Origin: Parus major
Taxonomy: Eukaryota; Chordata; Aves; Passeriformes; Paridae
Direction of reading: 5' to 3'
Assembly (NCBI RefSeq): GCF_001522545.3
Contig: NC_031771.1
Coordinates: 29,655,614 to 29,719,613, forward strand
DNA length: 64,000 nt
The notes under the pieces were generated by a model. That model saw nothing but the letters and a program-made list of their open reading frames with translations, did not search any database and was not told the DNA's origin. Both the position numbers and the translations under genes were made by a program. Of this stretch, positions 14,100 to 26,996 are shown piece after piece; within the stretch, counting starts at the first letter, position 1, and every line of letters starts with the position of its first letter.

Positions 14100-14430
14100 A
14101 ATTGTCAACCCTTAAATGTAACAAATGTTGTTGTGAGCTACACGTCTTGTGGCAGTCCAAACGTAGCAGAAGGGGCACCTGATTCTTCTTTCCCACCACA
14201 TGATGAATGCAAGAGAGACACCGACACCTCCATTAAAATTTACAGCTGCTTCAGCAAAACTCTGAATACATCTAACAGCAGCAGTCCCTACAGGTGGGAT
14301 ACACAGAAAAACAAAATTCTGACTATGCCAGACAGATTCCAAGCAATTAAACTCAGGATATTTGTGACAGCCACATACTTCGGCAGCAGCAATCTCTCGG
14401 ATCCTCTCTAGAGAAACGCACATGCTTATC
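14100..14430. other. CpG-retaining block with long frames on both strands
   Basis: A 114-codon minus frame (14112-14456) and a 92-codon plus frame (14133-14411) overlap. Several CpGs survive (ACGTCT, ACGTAG, CACCGACACC, TTCGGC, CTCGGA, AAACGC) in an otherwise CpG-poor intron. I recognise no protein family in either frame and no clear splice-site pair. Candidates are an unrecognised LTR or transposon, a conserved element, or the remains of a coding insert. Confidence 0.45.
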
Positions 14431-14905
14431 TTTTGCATTGGAATGTTAAAGTACAATTCTAGGGGGACAGTGAAATAAAATAAACAAAGAACTCAGTCCT
14501 TATTCTCTAAGGGATTGGAGGAAATGTGTGGTTACAATGAGGGTTACTATGCAATTGCCTGTTTCTTGTTAGTCTGAGTCTCATACCTTGACTATTTTTT
14601 GATTGTCATACCTTATCAATACCCTTTTCTCTACCCTTATTTGTCCAACATCCAACACATTTCTTCTGCTACTACCATAGATCTTAACCTTATACCACTT
14701 CCTGTTGTTGTTTAAATGTAATTTTCCATAATAATTTATGGAAATCTATCTATCTAAACACCAAAATAAACACCAGACTCAAAATCCTGAAACAACATTT
14801 CTCAGTTAGGAAAGAGAACTAGGATACTTTGAAAATGATGTACATATGTTACCCAAGTGCCACAGAGTTTGAAATGCTGAAGCCAATTACTCTACAATAC
14901 TGCAC

Positions 14906-14953
14906 TAATAATAAAAAAAAAAAAAAAAAGGAAAAAAAAAGAAAAAAAGGAGA
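14906..14953. repeat. A17 run and AAAAG-rich tract
   Basis: AATAAT is followed by 17 A, then GG(A)9G(A)7GG. No retroposed gene sequence could be seen upstream of it, so it is not evidently a processed-pseudogene tail. Confidence 0.88.
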
Positions 14954-17798
14954 GCAGCAACAGTAAGATAAGTAAAAAATATTAAATTAGCTGTATTCTG
15001 AAAGGACCATTTCCCAGTGCATCCTAAAAAACTTTAAAGATAAGATTTGGCAGAGAAAAAGTATTGCAGTAGCTTGAAAATCTGCAGTGATGCAGGGTAT
15101 AGCCATGCCATGAATTATGTGTCTCACTCAAAGAATGGAACTAAAAATGAATTTTCTAATCAGTAGATTTAAAACCCAAAAGGAAGACCTTTCCATATAT
15201 GGCACAATTCAATTTAAAAAATCCTTCTTACAGAATGTTTCATAAAACAAAAGGATAAATTGGATTAACTTCAGAATAGGTCAGCTAGGAGTTCCCAGTC
15301 CTTAAATTCCTAGTTTCCAGAAGCTGGGAAGACATATTTGTGAGAACGACACAATCCATCTCCTATTTTTTACTTATCTTTTTCAGAAATATTTATTATT
15401 ATCAAACTATGCAAACATATGATCTGATTTAGTTGATTTTACCATATTATATGCAGTGCCAAGAATAATATGTGTACAGTAAGTCAGTGAGGATGTGTTG
15501 TAGCACTCGCACATCCAGCAGAAGAGTTAAGCCATGGAACAATATAAAGGAAAAAATAAAGGTACATTTGAAAGTGTGTGCTTTCTCAAACTCAGCAACT
15601 ATAGGTTTGTGTTTCTCAGCACTGAAGATTCACTGCCACTTTAGGTTATGTCCAGATTTGAAAAAAATTGAAAATGGCATTAAACCAAACAAAAAAGTAA
15701 AAAGCTACCCAGGCATGAAAGTGAACTGAAAATAGCAAAATACAGATAAAGATTTGTAAACAAAGTATATTTTTTATTGATGAATCATGTAAAATTGAAT
15801 GGAAAAAGCAATATGCAAGGGAAATGAAGAAATTTTCATAAAATTAATAAAATAAAAGTCATAAAATAAAACTTGAGACAGCCAAGGAGAGTAACTGCAT
15901 AAGTGCATAGAGGAATAAAACCAATCTCTCCCTTCCCTGGAATACAGTATTACATTGAAAAATAGGACTAATATTTAAGGCACAAATAAAAGGGGAGCTA
16001 TTAAATCACAATTGAGCAGATTGCTTGGAATCTCAAGAAATGTAGTTATGAAAGTATGTGTGGGAGAGAAATAAAAATGTGATTAAAAACTTAATTTTTC
16101 AGTTGTTATCCCAAAATTTCTGTGTAAAATTATAATAAGTAAATTAATACATTCTATGGCTGGATAGCTACACATGTATATATTGATAAAGTAGAAGAAG
16201 CATTAGTCATATGGTAGCTTTGAGAGGAATGGCTTTATTAAAGAGGCCAGACAAAATATTAAATATATCAGCCAAAGTAAGCATTGATTGTTTCTATATT
16301 TGCTGGTTATTACCTATGCATGATTTGGAACTTGAAATGGTTGAAGGAAAACAACATTCTACCATTTGTTATCTTTTAGTCTGAGGAAAGGTATGCATAA
16401 AATAACTCTAAAAAAGACAAAATAGATTAGTTTATAGCAAATTATATTCTTGATAATTCCCAAGAGATTTTTCTGCTGTTTCAACTTTTAAAATAAAATA
16501 AACTATTAACTTTAGTGTAAATAAGCATTTTCTTTATCATGTCAGAAGTGAAAAAAGGCTCCATCATGCCAATTCTAAAGAAGTTCCTTGTTCCAAAGAA
16601 TTTACTAATTTATCACATTCAACATTTTGCTACGCAATGCTAGAAATAAATAACCTGTAGTGAGTTTTATATGCAGTCAGTCTTCCTGGTAGTCAATGTT
16701 TTTTGATGAAAACTCTGTTCAAAATGAACTGAAAAAAATCCAAACCATACACAAATCAACGGGACGGCAACTTCACTGTAAATATTACAAGGCTATTATA
16801 CCAGAATACTGCTTGCTTACAAGAGTTTTCTTAGCCAGTATCAATTAAAAAGTTAATATATAATATTTTTCTACACCCTCACACAAACCCTTGTCACCAA
16901 ACCCATAGTCTCTGCCCAGAAAACACAGAGTAATTTCAAAACTGGTTTCTTCCAACACTGACGATTAGATTTAAATTCTAAAGATGAAATTTCAACTCGA
17001 GTAAAGCGACAATGTGAGGTAAGGACATAGAATGTATTAAGTCCTTATGAAGTGATGCCAATTGACATTGAAACATGTGATGCAATACCTGGTATTATTT
17101 TGGTCTCCTTACAACTTCTTCCCTTCCCTCTGTGATGAAATTTACTGGCCATAACAGCGCCAAGGAGGAAACACTCAGTGACTTCAGCTGAGTCAGCTTG
17201 TGACTCCTACTGCAAGGCAGGAGGCAGAGCCAACAGCCTGCTAAATCCCACTGCAGGGATGGCTCCCTTAGGAGAGAGATTCGGAGACATTTTGGGAGCC
17301 CAAAAATCTCTCAGTACTATTTACATGTCTGCCAACAGCAAACCTATCATCTACTGTCCAAAACCCCAAAAATCACATTTAGGATGCTTTAAATAAGGAA
17401 TTTACATGCTGAACTGTGTTTATCCTACTGAAATTAATATGTGTGTATTGACCAAAAAAAAGAACATGAACTTGTCTTACAGTCAGTTACTACTTCTTAA
17501 CACAAAGCAATTAATAAAAAAAATAAAAATAAAAATCCAACAACAAATTCCCTACAGTCCTAACTTCCATTGATTTTATGACGCATTTGTAAACTGAAAA
17601 TTTTAAAGAATATTTGAAATATAATTAGAAAAACATATGAAATAATTAAAATCTTTAAACCTAGAATGGGGAGCAGATTAAGATTTTATCTAGTTGATAC
17701 TATGAGAAATTGCATGGTTACTCTCAAAGGACAGATACATATTATGCTGCATAAAGAACAGCTGTCATTGCAAACAAGTTTTGCAAAGAACATTAGTA

Positions 17799-17895
17799 GA
17801 AAAACAGGAAGAAAAACAAACAAATCAACTAGCCTACCAAAAAAAAGCCCCAAACCAAAAAAAAAAAACAAACAACCAAAACACACTGAAAAAAG
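17799..17895. repeat. A/C-rich low-complexity tract
   Basis: Mostly A and C on the plus strand, including a run of 12 A. Like the tract near 8600, it keeps spurious frames open on both strands. Confidence 0.85.
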
Positions 17896-18174
17896 CCAGA
17901 ACCATAGCCATTTTTGTTAAAGGAACATCAACTGAATCACCCTCCTAATGTATACACATTTTCTTGTACAGATATTTTAATAGGTTTATACCTGTACAAG
18001 GGAAAAAAAACAGCAAACAACAAACCTAGACATGAGAAATTTGTCACTGAGGATGTGGATCTATCACAACTATTAATTCTGTACCTATTTTGGTCGTCAT
18101 ATTGAAAGAAATACTTGCAAATTATATGGTAAGTATTTATAGAAATGATAGAGAAGCAATTTGTATACAGCCAG

Positions 18175-18319
18175 ATAGTGACAAGAGGCAATGGTTTTAA
18201 ACTGTGATGACAAGTTTAGACTGGATGTTTGGAAGAAATTATTCACTGTGAATGTTTCACTGTGGTGAAGCACTGACCAGGTAGTGCAGAGAGGTTGTGG
18301 AGGGTCCATCCCTGGATGT
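18175..18319 (+). mobile_element. CR1 LINE, left part of an interrupted older copy
   Basis: The sequence follows the 3' part of a CR1 element. It has a GACAAGAGGCAATGGTTTTA-type segment, then GGAAGAAATTATTCACTGTG, then GAGAGGTTGTGGAGGGTCCA and CCATCCCTGGA. It stops near 18319, where a different part of CR1 begins. Its continuation is found at about 19021. It is 5' truncated, as most CR1 copies are. Confidence 0.8.
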
Positions 18320-19022
18320 ACAGACAGACATCTGAGGGGTTTGAGAGGCTGGAGGGCAGCACTGCAGGAAGGCACCTAGTGATCCCAGTCAAAAGCAAGT
18401 TGAACATGAGTCATTGTGCCCTGGCAGCCAGGAGGGCAAAGCGTGTCCTGGGGACATCAGGCACAGCATGGCCAGCAGGGCAAGGGAGGGGATTGTTCAG
18501 CTCTGCTCTGCTCTCATCCTGAATGCTGCATGCAGTTTTAGGTGCCACAATATAAAAAGGTCATTAGACTATTAAAGAATATGCAAAGAGGGGCAGCAAT
18601 AGTGGTGAAGGGCCTTGAAGGTAAGCTGAGAGAGGAGTGTCTGAAGTCACTCGGTCTGTTCAGATGGGAGAAAAGGAGACTGAGAGGGGACCTCATTCTA
18701 CAACTTCCTCGTGAAGAGAAGGGGGGAGGGCAGGCACTGATCTCTTCTCTGTGGTGACCAATGTCAGGACATGAAGGAATGGCCTGAAGTCGTGTCAGAG
18801 GAGTTTTAGGTTAAATATTAGGAAACAATTTTTTCACCCAAAGGGTGGTTAGATGCTGGAATAGGCTCCCTAGTCTGGTCGCAGCGCCAAGACTGTTGCT
18901 CAAGAAATGTCTGGACAGCATTCTCAGGCACATAATGCGATTCCTGTCCATGCAGGACCAGGAGCTGAACTTTGATAAACATTGTGAATCCTGTCCAACT
19001 CAGCACATTCTGTGATTCTGTG
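18320..19022 (+). mobile_element. CR1 LINE inserted inside an older CR1; 3' part of ORF2 plus 3' end
   Basis: Decayed CR1 in sense orientation. Frames at about 18295-18522 and 18542-18757 retain recognisable C-terminal CR1 ORF2 peptide, such as KLNMSHCALAARRAK, PQYKKVIRLL and KSLGLF..EKRRLRGDLI. ORF2 encodes the endonuclease/reverse transcriptase, but only its far C-terminal part is present, broken by stops and a deletion near 18515. The 3' end is the classic CR1 tail, two perfect ATTCTGTG units at 19007-19022. There is no poly(A) tail, which is normal for CR1. The copy is non-autonomous and dead. Confidence 0.92.
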
Positions 19023-19143
19023 TTTAGAGTCAAGTAGGATGGGGCCCTGAGCAACCATGAATGGCATCCTTCCCATAGCAGGGCAATTGGAACTAGTTGA
19101 TCTTAAAGTCTCTTACTATCCAAAACACTCTATAGTTCTATAT
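19021..19143 (+). mobile_element. CR1 LINE, right part (3' end) of the interrupted older copy
   Basis: It resumes the older CR1 with TCAAGTAGGATGGGGCCCTG and GAGCAACC, then GGAACTAGTTGATCTTAAAG, and ends in a worn 8-mer tail (CACTCTATAGTTCTAT). This is the normal continuation of the segment ending at 18319, so the two halves are one element split by the inner CR1. Confidence 0.83.
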
Positions 19144-21399
19144 TGCTGTAAGTAATGGCATGGGTACCTCCTCCTTTGTTCTCTATTCTAATTAAATACC
19201 AGCCGGAACTTAATAACAGAATAGATATTTGTACAAACTTTCCAGCTCTGGACTTCAGCACATTCTGTTCAGATTAAGTCTTTGGAGATCATCTTGTGAC
19301 AAATTTAACTTCCACTAAATATGCAACAGTGTAAGCCAACCAATGGATTCAAATAAAAATGAGTGAATCTTTATAAAGAACAAAAAAATGAAGTTGGTAC
19401 ACATAATTTAAAGCATCCTTTCTAAAGCATAAAAATGAATGATAACACTTATAACAATGGGTCTGAAACAGTAAGGTAGACTGTATTTAAAAATATAAAA
19501 CACAGAATTAAACTTCCTGTGCAATGCTATTCCTACTGCTATCCGCAAACACATTTTATAATCATTCATGACATCATCACAAAACCTCGGCACATTCAAC
19601 CTTCTTTAGAATCATTAAGTCTGCTGTGATGAAAACAAATATATTCCATATGGAAGCACCAGCAAAGTAATATTTCTCAGGTCATAAACCACTAAGCAAG
19701 CAAAATCCAAGCATCTGATCACCAGTTCAAATCAAATAGTACCTTCAAATTTATAAAATGAAACTTCAGCCAACAACCACGGATATTTGCAGCTCATAAA
19801 TGATATAGAAATTATGAGAATCATTAACTCAAGCTACAAAAGTTAACAGTTTCACCTTGCATAATGTACCACAAAATATGAAATGGATTTTGACAAAATA
19901 TAATTTGCAGATCTTGTGCTTATTAGTTAAATATTTGTCATAAATTTGTCTATTTCCTGAAAACAAATCTAACAATATTTTTCCATGCATACAATTAAAA
20001 TTCTTACAAAAATGTCAGCCTCGTATTTTTTATGCTTGAACATTAGTAACTTCCACAAAAAAATTATTCAACAATTATGACCACACCTACTTCTCCCTTG
20101 TCTAAACTACAGTGAAATGCATAAAAAAATTGTATTCCATTTTCAAAGTCTGTTTTGCCATCCAGCATCAAACCAGCACTGCACAAAAGCAGACTATACT
20201 TTCAGAAATTCTTTATGTTAAATGTGGTTGGAACATAAGGGAGTTTTATCTAATTAATTTATTGAAATAATCACTAGCACATAAATTACAAATTCAAGTT
20301 TAATGATTATGGTCATGTACAGAGACTGACTGGTTATTCAATTACAGATCTCATGTAGTTTTCCTGTAATTGCTGCTCCTCTTGGATCTTATAGTCACTG
20401 ATCTGCCAAGGGACATCTTGGATACCGCCATCATTATTACTCAACTATTTAGTCAAAATAGCATTGTTCCTTCTTTTTGAAAGATCACATGAAGAATTCA
20501 GAGCTCGGAAATGGATCTTTCAAAGATCTGTTTTAAATATAGACCAGCTCTGTATATCAATCATAAGCTATTGTGTAAGACAACATTTTTCTTGAGATTC
20601 CAAAATCCCTTTCCGTGTTCAAGGCATGGATTGCTGTGTTCATAGAACAAACTTTACTGCAGGTTGAAATCAGCAAATCTGAAATTATTTACTTTATAAT
20701 ATCTGACTTCCCCATTTTTCTGAGTTTAAACCTTATGCTTTTTTCTTCCTTCATATTGATTTACAAAGATATGTTATTTTACAACTACTTGCATTAGAAT
20801 TGCTAAGTCACAGGTTTATCCATGCCTCCTGATAGAACTCTGATTATATTTCTTAAGGGATTTTTCCTCTCATCCATCACTGACACTCAGTTCTCAGACT
20901 TCATTTTCAGTCTCTTTTCCCCCTGCTGGACATTGTTCTCAGTAAGGCTAGAGAGGTATTAATCCTTTCTTCTTGAAACATGTGAGCACTCTACTGCACT
21001 AAGTACCTGTCCCAACAAAAAATGTTCATAATTCAGGCTTTTTTTTTAAAGAGTACAAACTTACTATTTCAAGACCATAAATCATCTACTAGTTCACCAA
21101 TATTGTGCACAACAAAACTGAGTCATCATGCATACTTCTTCAGACCATTTCAGGTATTAAATTTGACTTATTATGATTCATTTAAATATGGCATTTGTAC
21201 ACTCACTCCAGTAAAGTACACATTGGTAAAACAGGCACTTGACAGCCTCATGTTTACCTTGTAGAGGTGGTTGGTAGCTGCTGTCTGATTAAGCAACTAT
21301 AGGAAGACTGTCCTCAGCAGTGGAGCGTGTAAAGTGTGCTCCACAGAGGGACACAGCAGAAGCAGACCTGCTCAGTGACCCAAGGATATTACACCTGTC
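19144..21399. other. Intron sequence, nothing recognised
   Basis: AT-rich and featureless to my eye until the GC-richer lead-in (21270-21400) of the CR1 3' end. Confidence 0.55.
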
Positions 21400-21543
21400 T
21401 GCCGTCAGAAGCGCCCAAGGTCATGCTGGATGGAGCTTTGAGTAACCCAGTCTAGCAGGTGGTACCCCTGCTCCTGGCCTGAGGGTTGAAACTAGAACGC
21501 CTTTAAGGTCCCTTCCAACCCAAAACCTTCTGTGATTCTATGA
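21400..21543 (+). mobile_element. CR1 LINE 3' end
   Basis: About 140 nt of CR1 3' terminus. It has GGATGGAGCTTTGAGTAACC, CAGTCTAGCAGGTGG, TTTAAGGTCCCTTCCAACCC and a tail TTCTGTGATTCTATGA. It is strongly 5' truncated and non-coding. The sequence at 21270-21400 just before it is GC-richer and unassigned. Confidence 0.88.
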
Positions 21544-21701
21544 GAAAGGGAGAGGAAGGGTGAATACACACACATGGACACTCCCCCAACTTTGTCATTT
21601 ATTGGCCATGCCATCTCTTCTACTAATATAACTCCACCAGATAAGTACAATTTCCATTATTCTCTATATTAGCAAATTAAGTAGAACAAAACATAACAGT
21701 G

Positions 21702-21735
21702 ATGTTACTTCAGGCAGAATGTTACTTCAGGCAGA
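21702..21735. repeat. 17-bp perfect tandem duplication
   Basis: ATGTTACTTCAGGCAGA occurs twice, head to tail, at 21702-21718 and 21719-21735. Confidence 0.95.
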
Positions 21736-22533
21736 CCACTGAACATAGTTCCTATCCCCAGCAGAAGAAATCGAGTTGAAAGAAATATTGTGCATTCATA
21801 AAAATTGCATGAGTTGTTATGCACTGGCAAATGCAAATGATTTTGTTTCCATGACACAGCAGTTTACTAAAGAGCTTATCTCTTGCCTGACCCTCAATAC
21901 ACAACGTCCAGCTCAATCTTACAGGTTCACAAATTGATGATATGAGGTAAAGTTAACTCAGTCATTTAAAGTGGTTGGGTTTCTTAGTTGTCTAACACAA
22001 TTTTGAGTTGTTCAGGTACCTACTGAAGTCAGCTGAAAGACTGACATGGCTCTCACATTAAGCCTTAAATCAGAAATGCCACACCATCTTGTCCTTGTCA
22101 TAAGTAGCACTGCATGTGTACCTATCTACAGACAAACTCTGTATTTAGCCACAGAAACTTTATTACTTTTATATACCGGATAATTTCCCAGGAATGTAAC
22201 TTTTTTCCTTTTTTTTTTTAATATCAACTCAATTAAAATTAAAGTATTTTTTGATTTGCAATCACAAGCAAATTATTGTGTGTTCTCAAAGTATAGTAAG
22301 ACAGCAAAAGGCCTACAGATATGTGTACGAATTTATGAACTAGCCCATAAAACCTGTGTGGAAGACTGTTTAAAGACATTGTTTTTAAATTGTGATTTAA
22401 GAAAATAATTCTTTATTTATTAGACTGTCTGAATTGCTGTGACTGTCATAATGGTATGAGATGTATTTGAGAGTTGATACTGGATGTCATTGGAGAAAAT
22501 TGAAAATAGTTCAGTTGATAAGATTCTACCTTT

Positions 22534-22567
22534 AAGAAAATGGTGCTATTAAGAAAATGGTGCTATT
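22534..22567. repeat. 17-bp perfect tandem duplication
   Basis: AAGAAAATGGTGCTATT occurs twice, head to tail, at 22534-22550 and 22551-22567. Confidence 0.95.
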
Positions 22568-23705
22568 GCCTGCAAATGCAGTTAAAACTCTATTAAATGT
22601 CTGTACTTTGAGATGTATCCCACAGCTATTTGATGTCTCTTCCTGCATCTTATTAGCAGTCAAGAAAATTCAGATCACCAAACCATTTAAAAATGCTGCC
22701 CAGAGCAGACCAATTTTTATTATCAGCAGAGAGGATTATCAAGTAATCAAGGAACTTTTTTCCATAGGCAAGTCTGAACTGGTCATTTAGTGTTCATACT
22801 GATGAAAATATTCCCTGCAGAGATTCAAAACAGATGAAAACTCAATCTCAGTGGCACAATGAAAACCCATCAAGGCTCCTTTAAATAAATCCTTCATTTG
22901 GAAAGGTATTTTTTTAATAAACAGATATTTACTTAGAGGAAGGTAAAACATAGCAACTTCTCCACACTGAGATGGCAAGAAAAAGTGGAAAGTAAAAGCA
23001 GATACAGAAGGAGCAAGACCATTTTCATTCTTCTCTTAAGAACCTCAACAATTTCTAAGACTTTCCATCTCATCTTTTCTCTCCATGTATAAACTGCAGT
23101 GTTCTTATCCTCTTTAACTACTTGAAACCCTTTTTTTCTTACTCCACCCAAACTTTTTTACCATTTTTTTTTTTATTCCAAAGCTAGAACCCGTTGGTTT
23201 GGGGTCTTGTAGTTGTTTTCTTCTTATTTGTTTTAAATATCATGGAAGTTCCCTATAAGAACCTGTGATTTCCTCATGGCGTTTGTATCTCATCTCCCAG
23301 CAGGTCTAAATGACTGTGATAGCACACATTCATTGATCACTGGCTAATTACTACCAGTTTCTGCTAGTTTCATAGTTGGCACTCTACACTTTAAAAAAAT
23401 AATGCACAATTAGCCATTGTAAATCATCTTTCACAGAAGACACAATTTCACAGCCAATGTGTCTTTGTAAACATACTGATATGTATTAATATGTGTACAT
23501 AAATTTAATACTATTTATAGATTTGCATATACACACCTATTATATACAACCTTTGTGGGTTAAATTACCTCAAACACTAAGAATTTTCTTCAGCAGTTTT
23601 ATACACTGACTCAAAGAAGCTGGCTAGGCAACCCAGGCTTCAGCAACTACTGCACTATAAGAAGAGATACAGAATAAAACCTTAGAGCTTCCACAACGAG
23701 TCCAC

Positions 23706-23748
23706 TGTGTCCTGATTTTAGCTAGGATTGAGTTAATTTTCTAAACAC
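23706..23748 (+). mobile_element. Possible fragment of the 5' end of an ERV LTR
   Basis: The stretch TGTCCTGATTTTAGCTAGGA followed by TTGAGTTAATTTTCTA resembles the opening of the bird LTR family represented at 46769-47175, in the opposite orientation. Only about 43 nt match, and the rest of an LTR does not follow. It may be a deletion remnant or a chance match. Confidence 0.45.
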
Positions 23749-26700
23749 CTTCTTGTGGTGTTTAGCTGCCTGCAGGTAAAACCACAAGGATCAAAATCTC
23801 AGAGAATTACAACTCCTTCTACAGACATTGAGATATGATGGAAATGAGAAAGAAAAGTTCAACCTTAAAAAAAAAAACATTGACCAAGGACACTTCAAGA
23901 AAGACCAAGCAGATCCTGAATACTTAATAACAGAACACTGAAAGGTGTGACAGCAATTTGTCTCAGCTGTCACACCTGTCACGTAAAAGAGGAAAAAATT
24001 TCAGTAATGCAGTTTTCAAAATGCAGAACAGAGCAGAACAACAAAATTGCCAGACTCAGTGAATATCTCTTCTGTATTTTATTACCTAAAATACAAAGGA
24101 AGATGAAGGTTTCACATAATAGATGTGCATCCTCTTCAGGAGAGAAAATAAATTCCTGAGTCATTCATGCAGAAAATTTCTCCAAGCTAGGACTGTCTCA
24201 CAGGGAGCAAAACCCAGAAAACATACCTACCAAAAAATACCAGCAGGCTGAGACATGTAAAGTCAACAGGAAATGGAATTCCTCAGGAAATCTCTGTCCC
24301 TGTGCTCTATAACAAACTAGTATTAGCTCTACCTGAGCCTACACACTCTGCTGAACATCAGTATACTTTCATTACCAATAAGCACCAGAATGTAAAGGGA
24401 AGAACACAGTTCACTTCTCTGGCAATTGTAATAGTCCGCATTTCAGAGGCCCGAGCCGTTATTCTCAGAGTCACATTTCAGGAGTATTTAAAGAGTGCAA
24501 ACTGTAAAAATTTAATGTTAGGAATGCACTCATTTGAACTTCAAAACATAGGGATTTGTTGAAATAAGCATACCAAATTGTGTATAGCTTCATCTCAGCG
24601 TTAAGAAATACTTTTAGAGTATTCAGAATGAGCTGTGGTTCCAATAATCTATGAAAGTCAGTTGGTTGAGGTGCATTTCATCAAGTTAAGAGAACCTTCC
24701 TACTTTGCTGAGGTTAGGAAAACAATAAGTGAGAAATGCAGAAAAAATAATGAGATAATAATGAGACAAGCTTTTACTTGCACACTGATAATTTTCTATT
24801 TTTCCAACAGCTCAGATTAGAAGAGATCTTTATAGCCTGTCTGAGTACCACTGATCTCCTAAGACTGAGAACAAGAGGAGACAAGGCCAACCAATTTACA
24901 GACTGGAGTAGCCAACATTTGTATGCCAAGGAAAACAGTGAAATGCCTGTAGGATTAATTTTTTACAATTTATTTTGACAGGAATTCCAGCCTGACAGCT
25001 TTTTTTCATTATTGATGTTGAGTGTTCTTGTCTTGAAGGGTTTGGTTTTGTTGATTGGTTTTGATTTTTTCAAGGGCTGACTCTACTCTTATTTCCATTT
25101 TAGTATCTCAGTCTTTCAGCAATTACAAGTAAGTAAAAAGGGGTAAAAAATGTTGCAAATCAGTTGGAATATAAAAAATAATAATAATTTTTTAAAAATC
25201 AAACACACTATAACACTGCAAGTTACCAATCAACCTAGCAGTGTACAGCAAAGTAAAAAGAAGTGTAATTTAGAAAAGAAAATTCAAGTAATTCACCCAA
25301 TATTTTTTTTTCATCAAAACTTATTTTTCAAAGTTTGGAGTTTTAAAATACTATCTTTTTTTCAAAATTGTGATTGTACTAAATCATCTACATTATAACT
25401 TTTGGTTTAAAGATACAGAACTCTTTCTACATAATTAGCTTTTATAGAGACCATTTTTTTTTTGTGAACAATCTTTTCTGTCTCTTTTGTCATTTTATTT
25501 TAATGAATTCCTCATAAATAAAGATTGTAAATACATTTAAACTGATGTAATTTCTGCGAAGTTACTAGGCCTACTTCTACATTTAGTGGGGGTTAATCAT
25601 CCTGGCATGGTACTTTCATCTACACAGATCTACATAAAGAAAAGCTTTGTCCATCTGTTTTCTGCCACTATTAGAATTAGAAAAAAGAATTGGAATTTAA
25701 AATATTTTTTAAGTAACCATGGAAGAATTTTCTGAGAATATTCCTGTTAGTTTTTACTTCCAAAAGTAATTTCTGTTACATTTGCATTCAACCTCTTGCA
25801 AAGTGAACCTCCTCTTTTTCACCAGTCCAATAAGCAAATAAAAAGGGTTACCATATTAAAATCAAGTTATTTCACCTTCACTTATAATTTTATGTACAAT
25901 CACTCAATTTAACAAGAGACAAACATTTAAGATGCTTTATTGTTTGATTTGTCCTACATATTTTAGAAATAATAATACCTTATTCAATATTCTGCACTGA
26001 AAATTCAAGTCCTTAAATCATGCATTATAAAAGAGTATTTAAATACTACAAATACTAAAGCTTCATCAGGTGAACTCTGCATGAACATTTTGTGTTATCA
26101 GAGTATCATGCGCCACCATTCACATTTCAAAAATTTCTTTAACTTCAACCAAGGTCCTGAATGTTCTGTAAAAAATTTGCACAAGACTTAGGAAAATATA
26201 CTTAGCACATGCAGACTGAAAATGTACCTACAGTGCATCCTAATGTCACAGCCCTTTGATCAGCTAAACAATAGCATTATTCAGGAAAACAACATTTTCT
26301 AGTCTGCATACCCAGATTTTCATCTTTCAGAAGCAAGGATACAAAACAGGCACTGTGCACAGATTGGCCACGTGTACTCACCATTCATGGTATGAAATAA
26401 AACATTATGATGCACACCCACATCCCATGAGAGTTAAAAATACCTTCATTCGTGAGGCTTAAAAACATCTTCATCGTTATCACCACTAATACTTGCCTGT
26501 GGAGTAAAACAACTAAAGAAATGAAGCAAGGATTTTCTTTTTTTTCCCTCAACACTATCTTTGGGGTGAAGTTGGAGGTTTTTTTAACTGATGTCAAAGT
26601 AATAGATGAATGTATAGGTTGCTTACACAAAGAGAATATCAAGGCTACTCTAATGGCTGTACATATTGCACCTAGACTTACGCTCATTTATCTGTGAACT

Positions 26701-26940
26701 ACAAAAATGAATAAAATTTCTAATCATTTATAGCTGGCTATTTCATTTGTACTCCTGGGTAAAAATGAACCCACATCAACTGTTAACTCATGACTTAACC
26801 TGCTAATGTCCTTCTATCATTGGGATATGTATTCTTCCTGCTGCCTATAGCAGCAGGACTATACCCTATTCCAAGTCCATTGAGAGCAAAAGATACATGA
26901 AAATGTCTCTATTTCCAGGGCTCAATACAAAGAGTATTAA

Positions 26941-26996
26941 GACAAAAAAAAAAAAAAAACAAACCACAAAATGCAACAAAACAAACAAAAAACCCA
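26941..26996. repeat. A16 run and A/C-rich tract
   Basis: A run of 16 A is followed by an ACAAAC-rich stretch with almost no G or T on the plus strand. Confidence 0.88.

Larger units (their letters stand above)
14431..18174. other. Intron sequence, nothing recognised beyond simple repeats
   Basis: AT-rich, with the A17 and A/C-rich tracts listed separately. The part from 17110 to 17390 is somewhat GC-richer with a 72-codon plus frame of unknown nature. Confidence 0.55.
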
